Shown in pieces: positions 1 through 9,569 of a stretch of DNA of 64,000 nt. Position 1 is the stretch's first letter. Every line of letters begins with the position of its first letter. The DNA comes from Neurospora tetrasperma FGSC 2508 (lineage: Eukaryota > Ascomycota > Sordariomycetes > Sordariales > Sordariaceae). A program made the position numbers and the translations under genes. The stretch spans positions 1 through 64,000 of the forward strand of contig NW_009799099.1 of assembly GCF_000213175.1 (NCBI RefSeq), written 5' to 3'. Below the pieces are notes generated by a model. The model ran no database searches. It saw only the letters and a list, made by a program, of their open reading frames with translations, and was not told the origin of the DNA.

Positions 1-162
1 AACCCTAACCCTAACCCTAACCCTAACCCTAACCCTAACCCTAACCCTAACCCTAACCCTAACCCTAACCCTAACCCTAACCCTAACCCTAACCCTAACC
101 CTAACCCTAACCCTAACCCTAACCCTAACCCTAACCCTAACCCTAACCCTAACCCTAACCTA
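1..162. repeat. Telomere, CCCTAA repeats
   Basis: Uninterrupted tandem CCCTAA units, about 27 copies (TTAGGG on the minus strand), run from the first base and end abruptly in unique sequence. This is the standard filamentous-fungal telomere repeat, in the orientation expected for a left chromosome end. I see no degenerate telomere-like units beyond it. Confidence 0.98.
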
Positions 163-2417
163 GCTGCTTGCATATAGCATTTTCACGCAAGTGACCGTAC
201 AATCAGTGCCAAAATGCTTGTAGGGCCTGCGGGTTTTGATTGCCTGAATACGTACCTATATCGATCCTGCAGTAAAATTTCAACGGACTTGTCCTGTTAG
301 AATAAGCAACTTGGAAGCTTTCAAGCCTTGTTGGGGATCCTACGGGCCAGGTGATAATACCCTAAATTTCTAGGCTTCGAGGCTGTAGGGCGTTGCTGGC
401 TTGGTAAGAGATATGTCGCGCTGGGCGAGGAGGCTTGGTTTGGGACGGTCCGTCGAATTGAATGTGGGTTAAAATTAAGCGTTAGCGTTTGATTACTATT
501 ATGTTCGTGCTGTATCGAAAGACTTGTCGCGTGGTGGTATTTGGACGATTGTACGTCGAGTCGAGGTTGCAACGAAGCTTAGGATTGTAGTCCTGGTGTT
601 AGTCGTCGAAGCTATGACTGAAACGAGGAGGGGACTGACCAGGAGGATAGGGAAAGTTAAAGATCTCGGCGTGCTTTGGTGGGACGCGTTGCTTTGCGTG
701 GAGTATCACCGATCGTACGTACTAGCGGCCTTAATGTCGGTTTGGTGATGGCGGTTGTTGAGAAGGTGGTGAATTGAGTCGAAATACGGAAACTTTGTCA
801 CGGTTCTTCAGTCCCGTCGAATGTCGCAGATCTGGACGACTAGAGACGACGTGCTGATCTGGACTTTAGCGATAAGAGACCTGGGCCGTTTGGAAATCGA
901 ATAATGCTGTTGCGAAATCCTAGTAGCGGACAACGGATTGTAGTGGTTCCTTGCTGGCCGACCCACTTTTCTAGCTTGGCCCCCGCGCTAGCCTAGCTTA
1001 GCTAGAGAATTGAAGCGGCCATGCCTTCGCCGCGTTCTTTAGTTCAGTGCCTTGCTAATCCGTGTTTGTTAGCCTTGACGTATTACTGCGATTCGAGGAA
1101 GGCTTCAAGGCTATACTCCCATCCCCCGGGGATGGTCCCGATAATTTATAAATACTACAAGTAAGCTTACCATCCCAGTCACGATATCGCCGACTAGATG
1201 TTATAGTTTCATACCCCCTAAAGCTTACACCTGGACACTATAGCCGACGCGACCCCGACGTCTATAAGTTGCCCGCTGTCGTGGCCGAGTCCGACAGGCG
1301 TGTTGGCAAAGCCAAGATACAAGAGTTTGGGCAAGATATTCGGTAATTGGTGATCCATATTACCCCGCTATGCTTAGATGTTTCCCAAACGTCCGTCGGC
1401 GCCTACTAACTCCGCCCGTGATCTGCAAATTGAAGTAGTGAAAAGGATTTAGCGACGCCTCTAAACATTAGAGTATGGACTGCCGGGCTAGAGTGGTTGG
1501 GGTACGTTCTGTCCGTGCCAAAGTCCTCAGTCGGGTCTTGTTCTATTGACTACTTGACTTGGCAATGTGCTGATACGATGGCTTTGGTCAGTAGGCCAAA
1601 CCCGAACGTGACGAAGCAATACCGACCGCAGAGAGCTATGTGTGGCGAATCAAGAGGAAAACAAACGTAGAGATTGGGGGGCAAAAAGACATACAAGCTG
1701 GGTCACAATAAGCGACTCTCGGTCAAGGAAAGTCAAAGAGGTAACTACAACGAAAGGGGAATGAGGGGGGGAGGCGAGATGGCTTTATACCTCTCGATAC
1801 CTGGTTAATGTAACTCCCTGCGTTCCAAGTCATGAGCCTCGTATTTGTACACTGATATGCTCTCTCGTTGTAGTTAGACATGCAGGCTATATACTGGATG
1901 CCTGCACCCAGCCCTAATGTACGTTTCTGGCCAAATATCCAGTTCTAGAAGCATTGACGCTCTACAGATTGTCCTGCTGCAACGTTAGGGATGAAGCGTC
2001 CTCAAGTAATATGTACGACAACCGAGTTCCTATACACCAAAGCCGTTCGTCCCTGTCAATTTACGTACAAGTCTTCGACCTCAAATTTGCCGCAAAATCC
2101 TCGCACGATACAACGAACCGACCAGATCCCAAACAAAGAGTCAGTTCTTGGGCAATCGGTTGACACTGGCGGACGGCAAAGAGCAAATCCAAGAGCTGGA
2201 AACCCAAGGGATATTAGGGCCGACCTATCACGTTTTTTTTTTTTGGGATATCTGAGCAAACAGAAGTAATATATTTGGAAACAAGACGAGTTGAAAGAAA
2301 TAGCTTGACAGATGCCATGACATTCTGCGTTTGCAGCGACTTGAGAAAACCGTTTGTCTTCCACCCCTATGTCCCCTTCCATGACATGATCTCAGCGTCC
2401 CCCACAACGGCCATCGA
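163..2417. other. Gene-free subtelomere
   Basis: About 2.25 kb with only short open frames that lack recognisable domains and mostly lack codon bias. A 12-base T run lies at 2233-2244. Base composition is mixed and CpG is retained, so it does not look heavily RIP-mutated like the 26-39 kb island. I recognise no telomere-linked helicase, transposon or RNA gene. Short CTAG-rich stretches near 970-1010 could be decayed repeat, but this is not demonstrable by eye. Confidence 0.6.
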
Positions 2418-4325
2418 TTACCATACTCCAGCCCACACCATCTTACCACTTCTGCCTCTGACAAGTTTGCGGCGGAGATATTTCATCCCCCACTTCTCCT
2501 TTCTCGGATATACCCCAAGGTACTCCCTTTCATCCTCCGGTACATGATCCCAGTTTCGATACATTTGAGACAGATTTCGCCACTCAAACCCCTCTGATAC
2601 CATTCTCTTCACTTCGTCCATTGCTGCCACGCGCAACAAGATGCCTTGTACGCCACAGTCTTGGTTAAAGTCATTGGGCTGTCTGGGGTCAGCGTAGTGG
2701 TCGGCTTGTGCAAACCAATCCTCATACTCCTCCTCTGTCATGGCTCGTATGTAGGTCCCGTTGCTGAGCTCATCAAATCCCGTCATCTCTGTCTTGACCT
2801 GCCGATACAAGTTGATCGATCGAGGCGGTTTATCCCCAACGTCGAGCATGTGCGTCAACCACACCAGATTCCATTCATCCTCAACCTCGTTTTCAGCCAT
2901 ATTTGTCAACTCATAATGCCACTCCGCCACATACAAATGATCCGGGTCATCAGGGCGCTCATTGATGTTTCTTGTCCCCCATTTCTCCTTGGCCTTCTTT
3001 TCAATATCCTCCAAAAACTTCTTTCCCACGCCCTCAAATCCTGACGCCTCTTCTTTGCATTGCCGGCTTTGGGCTTCCCAGTACTGGGTCCTGTCCGGGC
3101 CCGTGCCCAGCTTCTCATACCCTTCGTAATCGCCTATGGCGATCAGGGCCCTCGCGCACCGAAACTTGGTTCTCTCCGTCGGTCTCATCCGCGCCATGGC
3201 CAAGTACGTGCTCTGCTCGGCATGGTCCGGAACCCACATGATCGTCGGCATGTCCTCCTCGGGCGTATCCTCCTTTATCCACGAGAGATCGTTGTGCATG
3301 ACAAAGCGTGCGTGGATAAATGGCATCAGGTTGATTCCCAGCTGTTTCTGAACCTTCAGTTGCTCTGGAGATGCCCACCACTTGGCGAAGAAGACCGAGT
3401 GGTAGATGCCGCGCACGATGCACTGCAACTCGCCAGGGATGACGACACCAGGCCGCCGGAGACGCGAGTACCGCTCAATGTTGCTGGACCAAGCGGCCAT
3501 GAGGATGAGGAGGTTCTTGTCGGCCATGGAAGCGGCGTGGGACGGTAGATTTAGCGGGAGCGGGGCGTACAAGAGCCGGAGGGTATCTTCCGAAACGGGA
3601 ATTTGGGAGGGGCGGAGAGCGTTCTTGTCGAAGGAAAGGTTGCGGTCCTCGGTTATGTCAAAGATGGGGGCCGGGATGGTGTGAGGGTTGAAGAGGTTGC
3701 CGGCGGGCATGGGGTAGTTGACAAGAGTTTGGCGGGTGCATGTGTTTCCCATGAGGAAAGCAACCGGTCTGGGATCTTCCGTCCGGATCTTGAGGGCGTA
3801 GTCGTCCATGATGGAGTAACGGGCTGGTTGGCGCATGATGGACTCGTAAATGGCTTTGCTTCCTGGCGCAGAGCTATCGCGGGCTTCCTCTGCAATGGCC
3901 ACCTCGGGCAAGAGATGGAGCTCATCGTACAAAGCAGTGTAGCCGGCCATCGCACACACACGTCCGACTTGATACTGGATGGTTGGCCGGGTCTCTCCAT
4001 ACCGGGCGAGAAGCTGCCGGAGTGTTTGCTCGCTGGGCAGATCAGGGTGCCAAAAGCAATATGGAAATTCTTCCTCCTTCTCCATCTGCGGGACTTTGCT
4101 GCTCATGATGGCGCGCGCGTTGAGCGCTCGGGTGATGGAAGGGAGCTCTGGAGCACCGTGCAACTCAGTGGCGAAGCCGGGGTGGTGTCGAATACCGCGT
4201 ATCAGACACCATTGGGTGACTTTGGAGGACAGACTGTGGGGAATGTTTTGACCGTTGAATGCAGCTTCGTTATCGGTGCCGTCGTCGACTGTCCACTCCA
4301 TGAGGGACGCACGAGAGCCTGCCAT
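2418..4325 (-). CDS. Hypothetical protein, 635 aa
   Basis: An uninterrupted single-exon frame from an ATG at 4325 to a TAA at 2418-2420, long enough and ordinary enough in codon use to be a real gene. I do not recognise the family. The product looks soluble: there is no signal peptide or membrane segment. It is acidic and rich in Trp, Tyr and Met, with many charged helical stretches. The C-terminal ~180 residues are especially acidic and the last ~25 are Arg/Lys-rich. It is the first gene inward from the telomere, about 2.3 kb from the repeats, a position where lineage-specific fungal genes are common and silencing is plausible. The function is unknown and the start could lie further in, since several Met residues follow. 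Confidence 0.75.
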   Translation of the reverse strand: MAGSRASLMEWTVDDGTDNEAAFNGQNIPHSLSSKVTQWCLIRGIRHHPGFATELHGAPELPSITRALNARAIMSSKVPQMEKEEEFPYCFWHPDLPSEQTLRQLLARYGETRPTIQYQVGRVCAMAGYTALYDELHLLPEVAIAEEARDSSAPGSKAIYESIMRQPARYSIMDDYALKIRTEDPRPVAFLMGNTCTRQTLVNYPMPAGNLFNPHTIPAPIFDITEDRNLSFDKNALRPSQIPVSEDTLRLLYAPLPLNLPSHAASMADKNLLILMAAWSSNIERYSRLRRPGVVIPGELQCIVRGIYHSVFFAKWWASPEQLKVQKQLGINLMPFIHARFVMHNDLSWIKEDTPEEDMPTIMWVPDHAEQSTYLAMARMRPTERTKFRCARALIAIGDYEGYEKLGTGPDRTQYWEAQSRQCKEEASGFEGVGKKFLEDIEKKAKEKWGTRNINERPDDPDHLYVAEWHYELTNMAENEVEDEWNLVWLTHMLDVGDKPPRSINLYRQVKTEMTGFDELSNGTYIRAMTEEEYEDWFAQADHYADPRQPNDFNQDCGVQGILLRVAAMDEVKRMVSEGFEWRNLSQMYRNWDHVPEDEREYLGVYPRKEKWGMKYLRRKLVRGRSGKMVWAGVW

Positions 4326-5538
4326 GACAGTATGACGGCCTTGAAGGAGACCTCAGATGAATGCCAAAGATGTTGGGGAATAAAGGGACAAAATTTGTGA
4401 AAGGGAGTGTGGGACAACTAACCAGGCTTTATAGGTCTAGACTACATGGGTAAAATTGGACTGGAGGGTCGTACCCGACGCCATTGCAGGGGTCAGACAC
4501 ACCGAAGAGAGTCATCGGGATTGGTCAAGAGTGGAGCGTCTTTTGCGGATATCTTGATGCGATGTTGGTTCGGTTGGTCGGTTTCGCTAGCCCAGTTCAA
4601 CACCGGCACCGTGGGGCAATGCTCAAGCAAGTCCGTGACTGTCCGTCTCGTATCTCCCGTTTTGCTGAGCGCAGGCGACTCGCTCGGTAGGGGCAGAACT
4701 GAGAGGGAGCCATCGGGTGGCCTGACCATCTTGATGTGACGCCAGTGAGGCCAATCACTCGACGCTTCTGTCTGGGCACGCTGCGTCCCTATGTATATCT
4801 CTGTTGCATGTCGCTATTTCTTTCTACCTCCTGTGACTGATGAAGGCTAGGCGAGCGCCCTGGGCAGCGGTGTCGGTATATCCTTCAATGTCGGAATGGG
4901 TCGCCGTCTGCCGCCAGTGATCAATGACATGGAGGGCTAGGCGAACGCCTTCGATTGTGGTCTCTGTCATGGGGCCGTCTTGTATTCTCGTTCGTAGTCT
5001 CGGTTTTCCCATCGCTCGTGCGCTCGTCCGCGGCCTCGATGGCGGTCTCGATAGTCCGGTCACTCGCGGTCACAAGAACCGTATGTGCCAAACTGGCATC
5101 TAGAAAGCATGTTAGCGGACGTTTACTTGAACTAGGTGAGTTGGTTTTGCGAGTTGGGTTGATGAAGTACGATACTAGGCTTGGATCTGTGGACGTCAAT
5201 GGAAAATCATGAAATGAAAGACGGGGTACAGGAAATTAGCAAAAGTTTCGAGTGTACCGCTGAGTCGAAATCCAAGCGAAAGGAACCCAGGGCACAGACT
5301 TTGGTCTCACGAGAAAGGAAAGTGCGATGTTTGCACGCGACAAGGCTGGACCAACGAATCATACAATCACATAGGGACAATCACAGGCAAAGACACACGA
5401 AACACAATTTGAAGTGACGGACATCAAATATTTGTATTCAATGTCTATCAAAAGTCTCGCTGAGTCAAAGGGCCCTCAGCGTTTGGTGAGGGTCGCTCAC
5501 TGTCAGAAATCACCGACAGATTAGCCGGGATGAAGAAG
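4326..5538. other. Intergenic, no convincing gene
   Basis: About 1.2 kb. Two minus-strand ATG frames of under 80 codons (about 4493-4729 and 4824-5063) have no recognisable domain and no intron signals joining them. The first 100 bases hold the likely promoter of the 2418-4325 gene. I see no RNA gene or repeat. Confidence 0.5.
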
Positions 5539-5718
5539 TTAGTCATGTTCACATTTGACGTGAACATATCCTTTTGATCTAGAGTTTTCAGCCTCCAGGG
5601 CCAACTCTCTGTCTTCCGCCTCTCGGGCGTTTCTTCTTTCTTCACCTTGGCGACCCAGCTCGGCCACTCTGCTCTTCCATTGTTGAATCTCCGCGACCTG
5701 GATCACGGCGCGGAGAGC

Positions 5719-7125
5719 CTAATCCTCGAGAGAGTCGCCAACTGGCCCGTTGTCTGGCCGTTGGTGCTTAAACACCCATGCTGCATAGTTGATGGCATAG
5801 TCAGCCTCGGGATCGCACCGACGGAGCAGCTTCGGTGCCTTGTCTCTGGTGGTGACGAAGCTGGAGAACGACCAATCGACACCAGCGTCGAAGTTCTGTG
5901 TTTGTTCGTTCCACACATATTGCACCAAGTTGGAAGCGTTGGACACGATGGTGGGAGGTGGGAAGGACTCGGGCTTCACAGGCGCCGGTGGTGCTTCAGC
6001 ACCAGGCTCCTCTTTGACAAGGAACTCGGCGCTTTCGACTAGCCGACGGGCTTGAGCTTCCAGATACGACAACCTGGTAAGTCGGTCCACATGCGTGGTA
6101 GGGATCCAACCAGTCGCAACATTCCATTCTCCTTTGAAAAACGCGTCGATGGTCTCGGACAAGGACTTGTATTTGTTGTATACAGGGTCCCGAGAATGAA
6201 AGTGAGAGCAGCCGACATTACGACATGTATGTGTGGTCGGGTCAAATTTCTTCATCTCGTCCATTTTCTCCGCAGAGTCAACCATGCGCATGGCGTACTC
6301 TGGAGTCCATGGATAGTGGCCCCTTGTATCCCAGGATGACTTGTTGAGTTCCTCGTAAGTCTTGATGTCCTCCGCAAAGTGCCGGTAAGATTGGAAAAGA
6401 GAAGGCCAGGTCATGCCATTGGTTGCGAAGAAGGGCCTGTTGGCCCTTTTGACAAAGCATACGTCGAGAAGCCTCTCGATGTACTCCTGGATCACCTTGG
6501 GGTCCAACTGTGTTCCTGGAGCAGGCATGGGCTTCACAGGGCACCTCCAGTCAACGAGGTGCTCGTCTGTGTTGCACAATGGACAACCATACACGAGACC
6601 CGTTTGGGGGTCTGGAATGATACACTGGGCGATTGTGTGACCTTTTTTGCCACACAGTTTGTTGCCGCAGACAACATCTGGAACCGAGACGGAGGGACCT
6701 TTGGCAACCTCAGCGGCCGGTTGATCGTCGTAGTCGATGGCGATTGGCTCTTCCTGGTCATGGATGATGCCCTCAACTTCGTTGCGATGTTTTTCAACAA
6801 AGAACTGTGGGACAAACTCAATTCTCACATTGGCAACCGGGGTGTTGCTTTCCATGGCGAGCCTCTCGATTGAGTTGACCAAGGCAAGCAACGACTCGCG
6901 GTCGGTTGTTGTCTTGGCCAGGTAAGCGTTTGGCCTGCCGGAACTGGTTTGGCGCGCCATCCAATTGAAGTGAGGAGTGCTCGGGTCATTGGAGAGGCGC
7001 TCCATGTAGTCTGGCTTCCTTCCCTTCTCATTGTGGAATTTGAGGAAAACCTCGTCGTCCGAGATCAGAGGAAAGAGCTTTCCTATCCCGTCATAGTTCG
7101 GCTTGATGGTGGGCAAGTCCGACAT
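5719..7125 (-). CDS. Zinc-knuckle-like protein, main part, cut off by a solo LTR
   Basis: A 468-codon frame from the first ATG (7125) to a TAG at 5719-5721. The coding frame continues upstream without a stop to the edge of an LTR insertion at 7152, and coding sequence resumes on the far side (7410-7612, same strand). So this is the larger part of one host gene. Visible motifs lie in the middle of the protein: a CCHC-like knuckle with CX4CX4HX4C spacing (around 6610-6670), then CX2CX4HX5C (around 6535-6580), and later a Cys/His pair in a CRNVGCSHFH context. This suggests metal or nucleic-acid binding but names no family. The C-terminus is uncertain. Just downstream, in another minus-strand frame (about 5539-5710), is a charged coiled-coil-like stretch preceded by an AG that could be a splice acceptor. 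It may be a final exon. Function unknown. Confidence 0.6.
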   Translation of the reverse strand: MSDLPTIKPNYDGIGKLFPLISDDEVFLKFHNEKGRKPDYMERLSNDPSTPHFNWMARQTSSGRPNAYLAKTTTDRESLLALVNSIERLAMESNTPVANVRIEFVPQFFVEKHRNEVEGIIHDQEEPIAIDYDDQPAAEVAKGPSVSVPDVVCGNKLCGKKGHTIAQCIIPDPQTGLVYGCPLCNTDEHLVDWRCPVKPMPAPGTQLDPKVIQEYIERLLDVCFVKRANRPFFATNGMTWPSLFQSYRHFAEDIKTYEELNKSSWDTRGHYPWTPEYAMRMVDSAEKMDEMKKFDPTTHTCRNVGCSHFHSRDPVYNKYKSLSETIDAFFKGEWNVATGWIPTTHVDRLTRLSYLEAQARRLVESAEFLVKEEPGAEAPPAPVKPESFPPPTIVSNASNLVQYVWNEQTQNFDAGVDWSFSSFVTTRDKAPKLLRRCDPEADYAINYAAWVFKHQRPDNGPVGDSLED

Positions 7126-7152
7126 GGACTTACCAACCCCTTGTGTGCTTTG

Positions 7153-7409
7153 TGTTACGATCCAATAAGGGATCACTTATGTAAGCAGCTAGTTAGACCA
7201 ATCAGGGCCGCGCCGGGTGGCCGGGAATGGCCTCAACGGCGCAACGGCGCATACTGAAGAACCAGTATAAAGGAAGGCCTCCCCAGGCTTCCTGAATACT
7301 GGGCTCTTCAGCAAGCAATAGCTTCTACAATCGATTAGTACCTTTCGGCTACTCTTACCGTTGTTCTGATCCCAGCGATATACTCCTGTGCTTGTAACGG
7401 TTCGTCACA
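7153..7409 (+). mobile_element. Solo LTR, 257 bp, with 5-bp target duplication
   Basis: The sequence begins TGTTACGA and ends TCGTCACA, giving TG...CA termini within short imperfect inverted repeats. It is flanked by perfect CTTTG copies at 7148-7152 and 7410-7414. A TATAAA at 7266-7271 suggests plus orientation. No internal retrotransposon sequence lies beside it, so it is a solo LTR left by LTR-LTR recombination. It is unrelated by eye to the 309-bp LTRs of the element at 28-37 kb. Its composition is normal, not AT-shifted. The perfect duplication and lack of decay argue for a fairly recent insertion. The family (Copia or Gypsy) cannot be assigned from the LTR alone. Confidence 0.85.
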
Positions 7410-7612
7410 CTTTGGTGGGCCTCAAACAAACGGCGGATCTGTCGTTGATCCGAGTTTGAAAGGGCCGGTTGGCCATGTTGAGTGCCTCCGGTATTGCGCT
7501 TCCGTTGGTGGTCTCTCCGGTCCCGAGCTGGGGCAGGCCCGGCTGGGGGAGATCTCGATCTAGAGGATCTTCCACGTTGTTTGGGAGTTTGGTCTGATGG
7601 TTTGTCTGACAT
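7410..7612 (-). pseudogene. 5' part of the zinc-knuckle gene, upstream of the LTR insertion
   Basis: An ATG at 7612 opens a basic, Arg/Ser/Pro-rich N-terminus (about 67 residues before the insertion point). It is low-complexity and likely disordered, of the kind found in RNA-binding or nuclear proteins. The frame runs directly into the right edge of the LTR at 7409. The insertion plus target duplication adds 262 bases, not a multiple of three, so the original gene cannot be read straight through. Whether the downstream part is still expressed from another start cannot be told from sequence. It is listed as a pseudogene fragment because its continuity is broken in this chromosome. Confidence 0.6.
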
Positions 7613-9398
7613 TTTGGCAACTGTATCGCAGGCCAGTTAGCAAAATTGTATAGAGATAAAGGAGGCACGACGGTAAAGGGCAGCAAAGGGAGTGGCGAGA
7701 AGGGAGGGGGTTCATACTGTGGTTGCGTGTTGTGTTGTGGAGAGGGAAAAGGTTCAAGAGAATCGCAGAATATGGGAATGAGAAAGAACTGGAACGGTGC
7801 GTGCTGCCAGGGCTTGGTACAGGACCTGAATTGGGATTGCAGTCCGGATGGGAAAAAAGCTGGCGGGGCGGCAGGTACGCGGCTTCCCTACATGTGTACA
7901 GCGGCAGGAACGCGGGATTCGGGATGGATTTTCTCTCAGGTCGACGAAACACTTCGTACTCAGAAGACAAAACTGACCAACAGACTTCCATTTCATGATA
8001 TAGACTGGACGTAGCGTTCTTTCCCATATACAAAGCGCATTGTTGGATGAAACTAAAGAGAAAGGTCTTCTACAGGACACGGAGAGAGAGAGCGTAAAGA
8101 CATGGTTGAGAATTTGTGTAGTTCACGTCCAACGCGCGCGAGAAGTTGGGGCAGTATGACTTGCTAACATCAACCTATGATGCTACAGGCCAAATCAGAT
8201 AAGAGGGAAACTGACCGTGAGGAGGAAAAGGTGGTTGATGTGTTGAAGCGGAAGCTGGAGGCAGGTGTGTTGGAAGCTGAGATTGATAAATGGGGGTTAG
8301 CAGCTGGTCACGTCTCGAATGAAACTTCAGTTCTGAGCCCCTGGGTATTTGCTTTCTTTTGCTTCAGTCAGTCTTTGACCAAGTTTGATCGCGTCATGCT
8401 ATTTCTCCAGACACTTTGGCAGAACTGTGCTACGCAGACACTCGACAAGTGCACCACTTTTACAACACCACGACACTTCAAACTTGATGACAACTGTGAA
8501 TTCGCGGGCTTTTCTTCGTGGATGGAAGCCTGAAGAAGTTTATTCCAAAATCTAAACTGGTAAATGGCGAGTGTCTGTTGCCCACAGAAACGCCAAGACC
8601 TTTTCATATCGTCGAGTATGGCAACGGAGGCTGTGCTGCTTCATACCGGCAGAGTACAAGACGAAAAATCCGGGTGAGGGAAAAAACTTGAACGGAGAGA
8701 AAATCAAGGAGTTGACCGTATTTTGAATATCACAAAGAATTCACCGACGGAAGCTAGTGATTGTCTTGATGGGACAGGTGCGGCATCTTTGCGAAGGAGC
8801 GCTTCACCCATGTATTGCTGACTCATCAACTCGATAGTCGTCAAGACAAAAGAAGTCAAGTTGTGGACACCGGGCGTTGTACTCTCCTTGAAGAGAAGCT
8901 TACTTCATCAGCCATAAGATGGAAGATGACCACTCCGACATTGTCATCTGCATCGCGATTTCCGCATCCCGCTTGGTTGCCCAGTCGCATGGTGATTGTC
9001 TGGATGGCGCGAGGGCCAAGTTGACATCTTCGACAAGATAGCAAATCTTGCCCTACTTCGACGGCAAGCTAGAACTCAAGATGAGAAGTGTAACAAAGAC
9101 GCTGGGATGCGTAGACGAGTATACCCAAGGTATACTGTCAAAGGTCTCACCTATTTTGTTCAGGACGAGCCCACGTCATGTCTCTTATCGCACATCACCT
9201 TATCACCACCCAATCAAACGACCCACCAGACCCTGCCAAGGACGGGACGCTAGACTTGCCGACAGTAAGCGCAGAGAGCGGGGAACGCCCACGAGGGACC
9301 CCTCTTTTTTTGTTAGTTGAAAGTCCACTGAAGGTCTCCCGATATTGCCAGCCCGTTGCCCTGCGACCACAGCAGTCTCTTCGCCGTCATCCGCGACA
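7613..9398. other. Intergenic, no convincing gene
   Basis: About 1.8 kb between two divergent genes. Several frames of 60-150 codons exist on both strands but show no domain, no conserved-looking composition and no splice-signal support. A plus-strand frame at 8177-8533 (118 codons) is the longest with an ATG and is charged at its start only. A short GA run lies near 8083-8092. The last ~100 bases hold the probable promoter and leader of the dipeptidase gene, including a T run near 9303-9311. Confidence 0.5.
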
Positions 9399-9569
9399 AT
9401 GCCCCGCACGCTGGGTTGGCGACCTTCCCGATTGATCCAGGTCCGCCGTCCTATCGCCGCCATCACTCGTCCGACAAAACCATTCTTCTCCCCGCCGGCT
9501 TCTGTCTCCCCTTTCTCCCTCACCAAAACATACCTGACCGAGTCGACCCGCGCCCACCAAGCTCGCAAA

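Noticed and set aside
163-2417. Telomere-linked RecQ helicase or telomeric retroelement next to the repeats
   Set aside because: No helicase motifs or reverse-transcriptase-like stretch could be seen on either strand.
4493-5063. Two short minus-strand ATG frames as a small spliced gene
   Set aside because: No donor/acceptor pair joins them convincingly and no domain is visible.
7153-7409. The 257-bp insert as an ordinary long intron of the zinc-knuckle gene
   Set aside because: TG...CA ends, a TATAAA box and a perfect CTTTG duplication fit an LTR. No GT...AG pair at its edges would restore the flanking frame at the duplication boundary.
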